From NCBI GenBank assembly GCA_027924585.1, contig BSBM01000190.1, forward strand, positions 434,001 through 498,000: 64,000 bases of DNA, in the 5' to 3' direction. The translations under genes and the position numbers were made by a program. The notes under the pieces were generated by a model. The model saw only the letters and a program-made list of their open reading frames with translations, was not told the origin of the DNA and searched no databases. This stretch comes from Larix kaempferi (lineage: Eukaryota > Streptophyta > Pinopsida > Pinales > Pinaceae). Every line of letters starts with the position of its first letter. Within the stretch, counting starts at the first letter, position 1. Below are positions 33,961 through 44,021 of this stretch, piece by piece.

Positions 33961-34615
33961 CTTTGTTCCATTTACATTCTACAACCATATTGGATAGTAG
34001 CAGCAAGGGAAGAATGGAAAAAATACCTATCTATGTGGACACTCATTCAAAAGCTACAGAATGATCCCAGTGTATCAGATACTTTTGTGTGGAAAAATGA
34101 TTCACTATGGTATAAGGATCACTTATATTTATGAAAAAACTCCCAACTCAAGCTTTCAAAATTACATGCCTCTCCTATAGGTAGGAACTCAGGATTCCTG
34201 AAAACTTACGACAGGGTCAAGAAGGAATTTTTTTGGGAAGGTCTTAAATCTGATGTTCAAAGATTCATGGCTGAATGCTTGGTTTTCCAATAGAATAAGG
34301 GTGAAACAATTAAGACCCCAAGACTTCTACAACCATTAGACATAGCTTTCTAGCCCTAGGAGGAAGTCTCCATGGATTTTATTAGAAGTTTTCCCAAGTA
34401 CGAAGGAAATAATGTTATTATGGTGGTTGTTGATAGACTCATGAAGTATGCACACTTTTTTGCACTCTCTCACCCTTTTAATGCAAGTATAGTAGCAGCA
34501 GCCTTTATGGAAACTGTTAAGAAGTTACATGGAAATATGAAGATTATTGTAAGTGATAGAGATCCAATTTTTACTGGAACATTTTGGACTGAATTATTTT
34601 TCCGTTTGGGTATGC
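33961..34615 (+). pseudogene. Element A integrase, N-terminal and core part
   Basis: HHCC-type head in poor state (LHASPIGRNSGFLKTYDRVK, CLVFQ.NKG), then the core SMDFIRSFPKYEGNNVIMVV (first D), HFFALSHPFNA and IVSDRDPIFTGTFWTELFFR (second D). It stops at RLGM where the H pair is inserted, and the third acid is downstream at 39170. Several TAG/TGA stops lie in the linker. Confidence 0.9.
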
Positions 34616-34826
34616 TGTGAATATTTAATTAATATTATTATTTATAAATTAATAGATTATTAGGTTACTAGTGAAAGGTCATAACCCTTCGTTATGATTG
34701 CTCAAGCCCTATAAAGGCGAGCTTATTGTAAATTTATCATCATCATCTAATATATTATTCCTATTTATCATTCAATATGAGAGTCGGATTCGGCTATTAA
34801 TAGTCCAATCGAATACGGTTGCTGCA
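34616..34826 (+). repeat. Element H1 5' LTR
   Basis: 211 bp, TGTGAATATT to TTGCTGCA. A TATA-like CTATAAAGG lies at 34709-34717. Exactly the same length as the outer LTR of H2 (38909-39119), its inverted counterpart. Confidence 0.92.
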
Positions 34827-34828
34827 TT

Positions 34829-34840
34829 TGGTATCAGAGC
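34829..34840 (+). other. Element H1 primer-binding site
   Basis: TGGTATCAGAGC, a perfect initiator-methionine type site, two bases after the LTR. Confidence 0.9.
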
Positions 34841-34859
34841 GGATTCGCTCCTTCAACCT

Positions 34860-35575
34860 GAGCTCGGATTCAGATCATCCTCCCTCTCTCATATCCTCCT
34901 TCCTCGCTCTTTCCAACACCCACATTCTTACCCACCTCCTGCTCCATATCTATGCTCCACGTCCGGGCTCCATCCCCTTCACTTCCTGCTTGCTCCCCAT
35001 CTTCCTTCCTCCTACGCGTTTCCCCCACCACCACCATTCCTCCTTCCTCATGCCTACTCGCCGCTACAATTCCCCTTCCCTCCACCATTCATCGGCTCCA
35101 TCCACCCTATGCATACATCATCCTCCATCCTCCTTGCATTTTCCTCACTACCTTGCTCCTCCCTCGAGACCCACCTTCACACACGCCAAAAAACCCACCT
35201 CTGCCTGCTCTCACGCATAGCATGCGCCTCCTTCTCCCATCCCTCCTGCGATCATCCAACACTCCCTCATCCACGCTCCGCAGCACCCACATCTTTCCCA
35301 ATATCCATCTAGTCCACAGCTTCCCACTGCACTCCCCTCCGTAGCTCACATCTCCCACAGCTGCCACCCCCCCCCCCCCACACAGCCCTCCCCCGCGCAA
35401 CCCCCAGCTTCCATGCCCACCACTGCCGACCCGCTCCACAACCACTTGCACATGCCCCTCTTCACTTCCACCATTCCTACCATCTCCTTCACCCATCAGC
35501 CACCCTCTATCACTCACGACCATGCTGCTGCACGCCCTCCTCTTCCAGCTGCCAATCCTCCCAATTCCTCCACAT
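34860..35575 (+). repeat. Pyrimidine-rich tract in H1
   Basis: About 700 bases made largely of C and T on the plus strand (CCTCCCTCTCTC, CCCCACCACCACC, a 12-C run near 35367-35379). Long frames here (Pro/Ser/Leu-rich) are composition artefacts. H2 has the same kind of tract in the mirrored position. Confidence 0.75.
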
Positions 35576-35843
35576 AGAAACCCTACAAAAATATATATAT
35601 ATATATATATATATAAAGTTAAATAAATATAATATTTAACTTTATTCTAACTTTATAATATATAATAATATTATTATTTTCAAATAATAATAATTATTAT
35701 ATATATATTTTTTTTTACTACTACTTGATTTTAATAATTAATCAAGCCCACACACAAATCTCCCAAAACTCTTGAGTGTCACTTGACCCTCACAAACCAA
35801 AATAGCATCGAAGTACACACCTCCGCATACAAGGTCCAAGACC
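35576..35843 (+). repeat. AT-rich segment of H1 with (AT)n
   Basis: Contains an AT microsatellite at about 35590-35614 and AT-only sequence to 35715, then a short leader into the Gag-like frame. Mirrored by 37915-38130 in H2. Confidence 0.7.
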
Positions 35844-36811
35844 ATGGCGGAATTAAAAGACAAACTCGAGAAATTGGAAAAGGACATCAAGGCCCTCGTT
35901 GCCAACCAAGAAAAATTCAGAGAAGAAACGAAAAAATAAAAAGGCACTTAAGAAAGGAATTAAAGAAGATGTTGTTCTAGTACTAGGAAGAAAATTTGAT
36001 GATAAAGTAGACATCATGCACGAGAAACAAAAAGAGTTAGATAACAAGATGTGTGCGATGACACAGAACATAAGCACCATGGCACAAAACTTGAGCATGA
36101 TGACACATAACCAGAATACCATAATGGAAATGTTACAAAAACTAAGGTCTAATACAAACCATATCAGTAACTCAGATATGTTGGACCACTGTGTCAACAA
36201 AAATGAGAGTAACAAAATCAATCAAGACAATAAACAAGACAAGGAGACTAAATATCGTAGGGATGACCAAAATACCAATAATATTTTTGATAAAGATGAG
36301 CTCAACCAAGATCATAATGAGAGTCAAGCCAGTATCATTGGAAATAAGGACGATCCTACAATATGCAAAGGAATCTAGGTCAAAGGAATCAGATATTGTA
36401 GATTCATCTTCTACTTTAACTCTTCTACCACCCTGGAGAAACCTAAATGTAACACTATCAGGTGACTTTGAGTGTGAGAAGCCTCACGAAACACCACTTC
36501 TCGAGATAACTCGTAAGGATAATAAAATGAAAAAATTACGTGATGAAATCCTAAATATCGTAGGACAAGCAACTTCTAAAACAAGGCTTGATATGGTCAG
36601 TCACAAAAATACTCCTCGTATTCATGTACAAGGAAAATGGGATAACAATAATAAACATAATGGAGTACAAATTCAAGTTACAAATGAAAGGAAGATGACA
36701 AACTATTGCGTAAATACCAAGCACATACCTAATACCAGTTCTAAAAAGGACATAAAGGAAGTAATGACATTGTTTCAACACAAAACGAGAATGAAAAGAA
36801 GACAACAATAA
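35844..36811 (+). pseudogene. Element H1 Gag-like coiled-coil protein
   Basis: Begins MAELKDKLEKLEKDIKALVA at 35844, a strong coiled coil. A TAA soon stops this frame and it shifts to 35899-36378: KKALKKGIKEDVVLVLGRKF, then Met/Asn/Gln-rich heptads (MTQNISTMAQNLSMMTHNQN) and an Asn/Asp-rich tail. A third frame (36191-36811) covers the C-terminal part ending KTRMKRRQQ; H2 ends in the matching RARMKRRQQ at 37293. No enzyme or zinc knuckle. It resembles the N-terminal coiled-coil part of chromovirus Gag, without the capsid domain. Confidence 0.6.
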
Positions 36812-36837
36812 TCTAAGCTTTGAGGACAAAGCTTTCC

Positions 36838-36854
36838 TAAGGGGAAGGCAATGA
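36838..36854 (+). other. Element H1 polypurine tract
   Basis: TAAGGGGAAGGCAATGA directly before TGTGAATA. H2 has the equivalent at 37250-37266 on the minus strand. Confidence 0.8.
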
Positions 36855-37249
36855 TGTGAATATTTAATTAATATTATTATTTATAAATTAATAGATTATT
36901 AGGTTACTAGTGAAAGTTCGTAACCCTTCGTTATGACTGCTCAAGCCCTATAAAGGAGAGCTTATTGTAAATTTATCATCATCATCAAATATATTATTCT
37001 TATTTATCATTCAATATGAGAGTCGGATTCGACTATTGACAGTCCAACCAAATCGGTTGGACTGTTAATAGTAGAATCCGACTCTCATATTGAATGATAA
37101 ATAAGAATAATATATTAGATGACGATGATAAATTTACAATAAGCTCACCTTTATAGGGCTTGAGCAATCATAATGAAGGGTTACGACCTTTCACTAGTAA
37201 CCTAATAATCTATTAATTTATAAATAATAATATTAATTAAATATTCACA
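36855..37249. repeat. Fused inverted LTRs at the centre of the H palindrome
   Basis: 36855-37053 is the H1 3' LTR read forward and 37054-37249 is the H2 3' LTR read backward. Each lacks the end of its LTR (about GTATNCGGTTGCTGCA). The centre is AGTCCAACC-AAATC-GGTTGGACT, a perfect 9-bp inverted repeat around 5 bases. The shared word CGGTTG (37054-37059) fits both parents. Confidence 0.85.
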
Positions 37250-37292
37250 ACACTGCCTTCCCCTTAGGAAAGCTTTGTCCTCAAACCTTAGA

Positions 37293-37589
37293 TTATTGTT
37301 GTCGTCTTTTCATTCTGGCTCTATGTCGTACTGATGACTTGAGAGGTGCGATTTTGATTATGACCATTGCCTCATTTTGATTATTATGTCTTGGTATTTG
37401 CAATAAGTACGAACTTGGTGAAGTTTCGTTTACGCTATTTCTACTTGTGTGATTGCTTCTTTTAACTATGTTTGTCGTCAATTGAACATGCTCAACATAC
37501 ATTACGACCTTAATTATTTTCGTGTTGTTATCCCCAGCACATTTTGTGCCAGTTCCCTTGAACGGGCTCCTTGTGCTTATAATGTTCAT
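37293..37589 (-). pseudogene. Element H2 Gag-like C-terminal remnant
   Basis: A 98-codon minus-strand frame ending RARMKRRQQ, next to the polypurine tract, equal in position and ending to H1 (KTRMKRRQQ). The rest is Asn/Thr/Ser-rich. The coiled-coil start is reduced or lost in H2 (37590-37914 gives no clear homologue). Confidence 0.5.
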
Positions 37590-37914
37590 AAGAACACCGG
37601 TCTTATATTGTGTCTAATAAATATTATAGTTGCTTCCCTTGATGTTCTTTATAGCCGTCTTTGTGATGATATCTGTCCTTCATGTGTTTGTGATTGTGAC
37701 ATACTAGCTTACTCTATCTTCCTTTTTTTCATCAACTTGGGTGGCTTCTTCTACGTGATTTTCACCTCCATCTACATTTACTTTAAATGTTTCATCCATA
37801 GTTTTCTTTATTTTATCTATGTCTTTAAGGATTTCCTCAAGGAGATTTATGAATTCGTCACTCTTACTATAAGATGCCATGGATGTTTGTACAATGCTAT
37901 TTTGGCCTTTTAAG

Positions 37915-38890
37915 GTGAAATTTTGAATAATAATATATTAATTAATTAATATTTTTATTTTTTCATAAACTATATAGTATTTTGTATATAGTTTTTTTTT
38001 TTTAAACAAATATTATAATATTAAACATAATATTTGATTTTTTTTATAATAAATATATTATATTACAATATATTTGAATTAATATAATATATTGTATTAT
38101 ATTATAATATATTGTTTGTTTGTTTTTTTATTTGGTTGCAGGTCATGGAATTGGAAGCGGAGCGACCGCGTGGTAAGATTGGCGGCTGTTGGGGCGAGCA
38201 CAGGAGGGAGAGGAGTGTTGGAAGCTGAAGTAGCACGAGAGGTTGAAGGCGAGCGGGAGCCTGAGGCATGGGTTTGGTGGATGCATGAGGGAGGGAGGCG
38301 TGAGCAGAGCAGATGTGGAGGAGGACGGGAATGGAGAGGAGTTGGGGATGGATAAGGGAGGGAGGCACAGGGAGCAGAATGGAGCGTGGCGTGGGCGAGG
38401 GAAGTTGGGAGGATTGGTGGCTGGGAGGGGAAGATGTGGTGTGGCGGAGATGGGAAGTGAGCAGGAAGGAAGATGGGACTGCGTGGAATATTTAAGGAGC
38501 GGGAGTGGAGCAGCGCGGAGGCGTACAGGCGTGGATGCAGGAGGGATGGCCGAGGGGGGAAGTGGAGGAAAATAGGAGGGATGGTCGAGGGGGATGGGGG
38601 AGGCTGGGAGAGAGGAAGGATATAGGACCTACATGGGAGGGGAGGGCTGCAAGAGGGGAATGGCGGATGTAGAAGGCATGAAGGGAGGGCGCGAGGGAAG
38701 GTTGGAAGAAGTGGAGATGGGGGGTTGGTGGTGCACAGGGAATGGCGGAGGTGTGGGGGTTGCGGAGGTGTGGTGTGGCGGGGTTGAGCTGAGTGTTGGG
38801 GAGAGCAGTGATGGGCGAGTGATGCAGAGTTGAGATGGCACGATAAAGTGGGGGATGAGCAGTGGATCTGTAAGCCGTGAAGAGTCAAAA
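37915..38890 (-). repeat. AT-rich segment and pyrimidine-rich tract of H2
   Basis: AT-only sequence to about 38130, then ~750 bases rich in G/A on the plus strand, that is pyrimidine-rich on the H2 coding strand. The 263-codon Pro/Ser-rich minus-strand frame here follows from composition. Confidence 0.7.
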
Positions 38891-38894
38891 CCGT

Positions 38895-38906
38895 GCTCTG
38901 ATACCA
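38895..38906 (-). other. Element H2 primer-binding site
   Basis: The minus strand reads TGGTATCAGAGC, two bases after the LTR. Confidence 0.9.
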
Positions 38907-38908
38907 AA

Positions 38909-39119
38909 TGCAGCAACCGTATCCGGTTGGACTATTAATAGTCGAATCCGACTTTCATATTGAATAATAAATAAGAATAATATATTTGATGATGATGATA
39001 AATTTACATTAAGCTCGCCTTTATAGGGCTTAAGCAGTCATAACGAAGGGTTACGACCTTTCACTAGTAACCTAATAATCTATTAATTTATAAATAATAA
39101 TATTAATTAAATACTCATA
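38909..39119 (-). repeat. Element H2 5' LTR
   Basis: 211 bp, inverted relative to 34616-34826. Its outer end is decayed (TACTCATA for TATTCACA). Confidence 0.9.
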
Positions 39120-39921
39120 GCAGGGTACTCAATTGTCTCATAGTTCATCTTATCATCCTCAATCTGATGGGGAAACTGAGATAGTGAACAAGAGTTTGGA
39201 AGGCTATCTTCATTTCTTTGCATCTGAGAAACAAACATAGTGGGTGAAATGGTTGTCTTTGGCAGAATGGTGGTACGATACTTCCTTCCATACATCATCA
39301 AAATTGTCTCCATTTATGGCACTTTATGAGTACCAGCCTCCATCTATCACATCTCCATTAAAAGGAAAATATAAAGTTCAAGCCATGGAAGATCACAGAG
39401 AGCACCAACAAGAAGTTATCCAGATACTTAAGGACAACCTGGCTATGTCAAAAAAAGGATGAAACAACAAGCTGGTCAATATCGCAGTGAAGGAGTTTTG
39501 AAGAAGGGGATTGGGTATTTCTCAGGCTACAACCTTACAAGCAGATGTCTCTCAAGCTATTAAAGAAGGACAATAAATTAGTATCCAAGTATTATGGTCC
39601 TTATAAAGTGTTGCAGAAGATTGGTAGTATGGCTTACAAATTGGAGCTCCCTTCATCTTCAAGAGTACATCCAGTTTTCCATGTTTCTTACTTAAAGAAG
39701 GTAATAGGATACAAGACCCAATTCAAACAATCTTGTCAAAGCTTGATGAAGAAGGAAAATTTGTATTGGAACTTGAACAAATCATTGAAACAAGGACTAA
39801 ACAACTACTAAATCGGGCTATTACTGAGTACCTCATAAAGTGGAAGAACTTACCAGTTGAAGATTCGACATGGGAAGATGAGTCCTTTATACAGAGGCAT
39901 CCACAACTAATCCAGTGTTGA
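39120..39921 (+). pseudogene. Element A integrase C-terminal part and chromodomain
   Basis: Resumes exactly after the H insertion: GTQLSHSSSYHPQSDGETE gives the third catalytic Glu, then NKSLEGYLHFF, EWWYDTSFHTSSKLSPF and the GPFKVL-like YYGPYKVLQKIGSMAYKLEL. A chromodomain ends the protein: RAITEYLIKWKNLPVEDSTW and EDESFIQRHP (about 39805-39900). Frame changes occur near 39460 and 39735. In chromoviruses the chromodomain binds modified histone H3 and steers integration. Confidence 0.92.
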
Positions 39922-39936
39922 GGACAACACTTGCCT

Positions 39937-39948
39937 GAAGGGGAGGGG
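39937..39948 (+). other. Element A polypurine tract
   Basis: GAAGGGGAGGGG, two bases before the 3' LTR. Confidence 0.9.
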
Positions 39949-39950
39949 CA

Positions 39951-40302
39951 TGTTAAGCCCTAAATATGGACACATTTCCCCTATATTGTGGTTCATTACA
40001 TTAGTTTTGATGTCGACTTTGGTCCATTAGTGGTAATTATCATTAATATGGTTATATTAGTTATGACGACTTGGGTCAGTTAGTTGGTATTGTACCCCTT
40101 AGTCTCCTATATATAGGAAGGAGACATTTTATTTGGAGTTTCTTATCTTGTCTTGTCTTGTGTACTTAGTACATTGTATACGGAGGTTTCCCCCTTGAAG
40201 AGGCTTGCTATTCAATTATTTTATTCAATCAAGTCGTGGAGTACTCTTTCTGATATATTTATGCTCTTTTCATACTCTTTTTTGGAAATTTGTTGCATAA
40301 AA
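39951..40302 (+). repeat. Element A 3' LTR
   Basis: 352 bp aligned with 29864-30220; the end has decayed to GCATAAAA. Target duplication TGCAT follows. Confidence 0.93.
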
Positions 40303-42010
40303 TGCATTCTTTCATGTGAGAGACAAACAACATGAGAAGTATCTCAGGGGAATAGGATCTGAATGAGTATAGTTTAGATATGGAATTTTTTTGAATTTTT
40401 CATGATGAAGCTAATGGTTATTGGTTGTTGTGAATATGTTATGAAGGACAAGTTTCATGTATGTAGTCTTGGACATGGTAGTGAGTGTAATCCCATGAGG
40501 AAGAATGTGCATTGTTTCCTGCAAGGCCAAAGAACATGAGGAGGGCCTCGTGGTTGAATAATATGATTCTACAAGAGGCTGATTTTTAAATTTCAAACTT
40601 GAATTTTTGATGGCAGTATCTCACAGAACTGTATGTGTATGAATACATGTGAGATGATGAGACTCATACAGGGAGGAAAAGTGATGGATGCTAGCTAAAA
40701 GGAGCAGGCATGATTGCCACTATCATTGATATGGAAAATTGGACGAAGGAAGGGACATGGGAATAATGTTGAAGGTTGAGACCTCCTGAAAAAGTATAAT
40801 GGGGTCTAGACTACCTTTCTAAGCATGCACTAAATAACACCTAGAGGAAGGGGACACCTGAGGGACTATTGAGAAAAGAAAGGTTACCTTCTTGGTTTTG
40901 TGTCGGGTAGGTATTGTGAGTTTTAGGATGGCTGGGAACTTAAGGTGCCTGCAGCTCTGTGTTTGAGCTCACTAGTTGGTAGGTTCCATCCATGGGTTCC
41001 TGAAATTCCTAATAAACCTAGCCTGCACGCTAGCTTGGCATTCTAATAGCCTGATCAACCCAGTTGTGGCTACCTTGGATATGGACTTAATGGAAAAATG
41101 GGCTGCAGCTGAACCTCACCTTCGGCAACCATGGAAGCATATACATATTCATAAAGATAAGTATTGGTTGCTATGCATACTTGTTCTTTTCATTTTGAAT
41201 ATGTGATTTAGTTGTGTATTTAAATTCATGGTTATGGAATGTATTTTCTTGGATGGCTATAACATGCATGAAGTGAACTTGGTTATTGTAGTAGATAACA
41301 ACTACAAAGGGCCTAGATTGACAAGGTACAAATAGTGAGAGCATTTGTGGGCATTGTTACTCAAAGAAAGTCATCGGATCCAAGCTAGAATGAAGAAGAT
41401 AGCTTAGGCATGTTGTTGAAAGCTGAAGACGATGGTCTCTTGAAGCTGGAAAATAATGCTAGGATTGCATTGTTTCCTATAAGGGAACCTAAAAAATGTA
41501 AAAGCCTTGATGAAGGTCATTATTGTACTGAGAATGTAATTTCATTGAGGAAAGCCACTCTTGTTTTGTACAATGAACTTTACATGAGGAAGGCCATGCA
41601 TTGTATTATATTATGAGCACTGTTTAAAATGGGTGGAGTATTGTAATTTCCCCCGTTTTGACCTTTGTCTTAAGGCCATGAAAGGTGATGTAATGTGTCA
41701 ATGCATGTAAACATGGCAGACCATGGTGAGAAGATCAAGGCCAAGGCCCCACCATGGAATACTAGACATGTAGTCAAGTCACTTTAATAAGGCTATCTAA
41801 GACAATGCAAGGAAATGTAAAATTAGATGGGGGAATGATTCCAGAAGGTGAAGGGGAAAAGCACCAATCCATTCATTGGGAGCCATGTTTCTAAAGGATA
41901 GTCCAATTACCTATTGACCATTGAGGCTAATCGTTAATGTACCGTTAAGGAAGGTTTTTGAGTAATTTATGACATTGGAATTAGAATGCCCTATGACAAT
42001 CACCCTACAA
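40303..42010 (+). repeat. Unclassified repeat R, copy 2, right part
   Basis: 40303-40640 holds two more array units (AACATGAGAAGTATCTCAG and CATGAGGAGGGCCTCGTG). 40640-42010 is the inverse of 24054-23346 and 14123-13301. TGTAATTTCCCCC at 41643 has the look of an LTR start, so R may include part of an E-related LTR. Short frames such as 41410-41616 come from non-coding sequence. Confidence 0.65.
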
Positions 42011-42451
42011 CCTCGAATCCTTCTTGAATGTTACTTTTGATTTGATAAGTTTATCCATACGTGGTCTCCCAAAAGAATCATGTCCCATATGTGTCATTAA
42101 ATCTTCATTTAGCATGCCCTTAAACCTTCATTTTGGTATGAAGGATAATTATAAATTTAAAAACTTACAGCCTCGAGCCATGGGAAAGATACCAACCTTG
42201 ATGTCGTGAGAAATAATCCATCTAGTTCTTCATTCAAAGAATGTTATCCTAGAGTTCATTCATTTTCATTTTCATTTTCTAGAATGTTGTTCTCGAGTTG
42301 TTTTATCCCATCACTCATGGATTTCATACATTCTCAAGTCACTCATGCATTCGGTAACGAAGTTTTTCATTCAGTGATCCATTCCCTGGAATGAGGTCAA
42401 AATCCCTTGGTATCTTGAGGCATGTCTGTGTGCACACACCCATGGTATCCT
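42011..42451. other. Sequence between repeat R and element C, no feature recognised
   Basis: 440 AT-rich bases. The first ~60 still resemble R weakly (GAATGTTACTTTTGATT); the rest (with CATTTTCATTTTC repeats near 42265) matches nothing else in the window. It ends ATCCT, which should be the left target duplication of C; the right copy lies outside the window. Confidence 0.5.
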
Positions 42452-43233
42452 TGTTGGCAGATGGTTCGATGGGGAAATGTCACGGTACCGTCGATGCTGC
42501 GACACATCAAATGAGTGCGAGAAAGGAGTATTTTGTGTTAAAGAATACCGTAGTTGGCGGGTTTTGGGTCACTTAGACCATATGTTATGTAATAGTGAGT
42601 CAGTTGTACTGCGGTATGCGGGTTTTGGGGGTCACTTGGACCGAGTCAGTTAGATATTGGGTCATTTGTCCATAGTGTCGGTTAGGAAGTCAGTTGTAAG
42701 TGGACAAATATTGTAATGGCAGAAGCCTATAAATAGATGAGAGTTGTAAGTGTTAGATATAGAGACAGAGAAGGAGAGAAGACATAAGAATAGTAGGCGA
42801 TATATGTGTATGGAAATCTATGTTTTGCTTCTGGTGTACGATTGCGACAGTAATATAATGATGATGTTTTGGTACAATATTTGTGCAATGTTGCGATATA
42901 TGAATGTTGTTATATGTTCTTGATGCAATGTCTGCTTACTGTTGCTATGATGATAAATGTTGCGATTAAGTAATATGTTATAACTCTTTGCCGAATGTTT
43001 AAAGTTTTTGTTTAAGTACCGCAATAGAGTTAGTCCATGCAGCCACAACTCTCCTCCTCCCTCGACGGAAAAATGGTTCCGTCTGCTCTTCCTGGACGCC
43101 TTGGGTAAGACCTCATTCGCTCTACGGGTGTTGCTGGGTGGGCTCAAACCTTCCCGGGCCGGTGCCCAGGGAGATTGCAGTATGTGTTGATAGTGAGGTG
43201 AACCCCTGTCGACCGAGGATGCATTGATCAACA
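42452..43233 (+). repeat. Element C 5' LTR
   Basis: 782 bp. A TATAAATA box at 42728-42735 sits in GCCTATAAATAGATG. The last third aligns with the LTR end of B. Confidence 0.85.
42728..42735 (+). promoter_or_regulatory. Probable TATA box of element C
   Basis: TATAAATA in the 5' LTR, in the CCTATAAATAG context typical of plant promoters; start of transcription expected about 30 bases downstream. Confidence 0.6.
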
Positions 43234-43235
43234 AA

Positions 43236-43252
43236 AGGTTCCGTTGTCGGGA
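43236..43252 (+). other. Element C primer-binding site
   Basis: AGGTTCCGTTGTCGGGA, the counterpart of the B site, aspartate-tRNA type with mismatches, two bases after the LTR. Confidence 0.55.
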
Positions 43253-43276
43253 CTGTGTGCAGAGTAAAAGGAGGTC

Positions 43277-43800
43277 ATGTTGTGGCACCCAACGAAGCCG
43301 GAAATACAGAGCTGGTTTGATCAGAAATTGCGGGAGTTTGCTGAAGAAGAAAGCCGGAATACGCGACTAACAGTAGATCACTGGATGGGAAGATATATTC
43401 ACGATGGTCCACATGAATGGTTTTTCTTTGAATTCCCGGTCATTCTGTATGAATGGTTGTCAAAGCTGACCTTCCAGAAGAGGAACTTCTGGGGTGGTGA
43501 GCCGATGGCTTAGACCCCCGAGTTGATTCAGGAGCTGCAGAAAGTTGATAATAAGGAATCGTGGGCTGTCGAAGTTTGGCTTGATAGCATCTTGGAAGGA
43601 TATATCACTGAATTTGCGATCGACACGAAGAAATTCTATAGTGAAGCTGAAAGATACTTCTTCCGAGGACCAAGGGGAAGTTTTCTGATGTCGCTCCAAC
43701 TGTCGATTAAGATACTAATTTGCGAAAAGGGTATATTAAAGATGTACCTTGATCAGTAGACAGCTTGGTGGGTGAAGGCCATGGGTACCACGATTTCTAG
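43277..43800 (+). pseudogene. Element C Gag N-terminal region
   Basis: MLWHPTKPEIQSWFDQKLRE at 43277 opens a frame with WFFFEFPVILYEWLS; a frameshift-and-stop near 43513 follows, then ITEFAIDTKKFYSEAERYFF, RGPRGSFLMSL and ICEKGILKMYLDQ. It aligns with B 14819-15300 over its length, including the conserved FFRGPRG and CEKGxxKM words. Unknown family; position suggests the matrix-like start of Gag. Confidence 0.6.
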
Positions 43801-44021
43801 GGAACAGTACATGGAATGGTAAGGGGTATATGGGTGCAAACCATGAGGAGACTGTGAGCGAAGTTGAGGAAGAAAGTGGTCTTACAAGAGGAGGAGCGAG
43901 GTTTCAATAGGAGAAGAGGTAGAGGACAAGAGAAGGTCCTACTGTGATCGAACCGCAAAATCGCGAAGGAAGACCACACGGGACAAAGTGACCTCACAGT
44001 CCTGATAGGGACGACCAGGTT

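Larger units (their letters stand above)
34616..37053 (+). mobile_element. Element H1: small LTR element, forward half of the inverted pair
   Basis: 5' LTR 34616-34826 (211 bp, TGTGAATATTTAAT to GCTGCA), primer site, a long pyrimidine-rich tract, an AT-rich segment, a Gag-like coiled-coil region, polypurine tract AAGGGGAAGG and a 3' LTR from 36855 that ends early at 37053. There, a 6-bp word CGGTTG joins it to H2 in reverse. No pol genes, so it is non-autonomous. The purine-tract context GAGGACAAAGCTTTCC resembles chromovirus 3' ends. Confidence 0.88.
37054..39119 (-). mobile_element. Element H2: small LTR element, reverse half of the inverted pair
   Basis: On the minus strand: 5' LTR 39119-38909, primer site, pyrimidine-rich tract (38890-38130), AT-rich segment (38130-37915), short Gag-like remnant, polypurine tract and a truncated 3' LTR (37249-37054). 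The organisation equals H1 but the internal sequences differ clearly, so H2 is another family member and not a simple copy of H1. Confidence 0.88.
29864..40302 (+). mobile_element. Element A: chromovirus interrupted by the H1/H2 inverted pair
   Basis: LTRs 29864-30220 and 39951-40302 (TGTTAAGCCCTAAATATGG...), with a 5-bp target duplication TGCAT at 29859-29863 and 40303-40307. Without the 4.5-kb insertion it is about 5.9 kb. Order: methionine-type primer site, Gag with zinc knuckle, protease, RT, RNase H, integrase, chromodomain, polypurine tract. Protease to integrase is one reading frame (32092-34615) interrupted only by stop codons. The chromodomain and CX2CX6GHXC knuckle place it among plant chromoviruses; I cannot separate the Reina, Galadriel and Tekay lineages by eye. 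Confidence 0.95.

Noticed and set aside
34698-35523. Several long overlapping frames on both strands in H1
   Set aside because: Same composition effect in the C/T-rich tract; not conserved in H2.
38097-38888. 263-codon minus-strand frame, Pro/Ser/His-rich
   Set aside because: It lies in the pyrimidine-rich tract of H2; stop codons are rare there by composition, several other frames are open in the same place, and no motif is present.
34611-39125. Five-base target duplication around the H pair
   Set aside because: The left flank ends TATGC and the right flank starts GCAGG; only GC is shared, and the right LTR end is mutated, so I could not establish a clean duplication.
41643-42010. Start of a separate LTR (TGTAATTTCCCCCG)
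   Set aside because: The start looks right, but I find no matching end, primer site or second copy in direct orientation, so it is left as part of repeat R.
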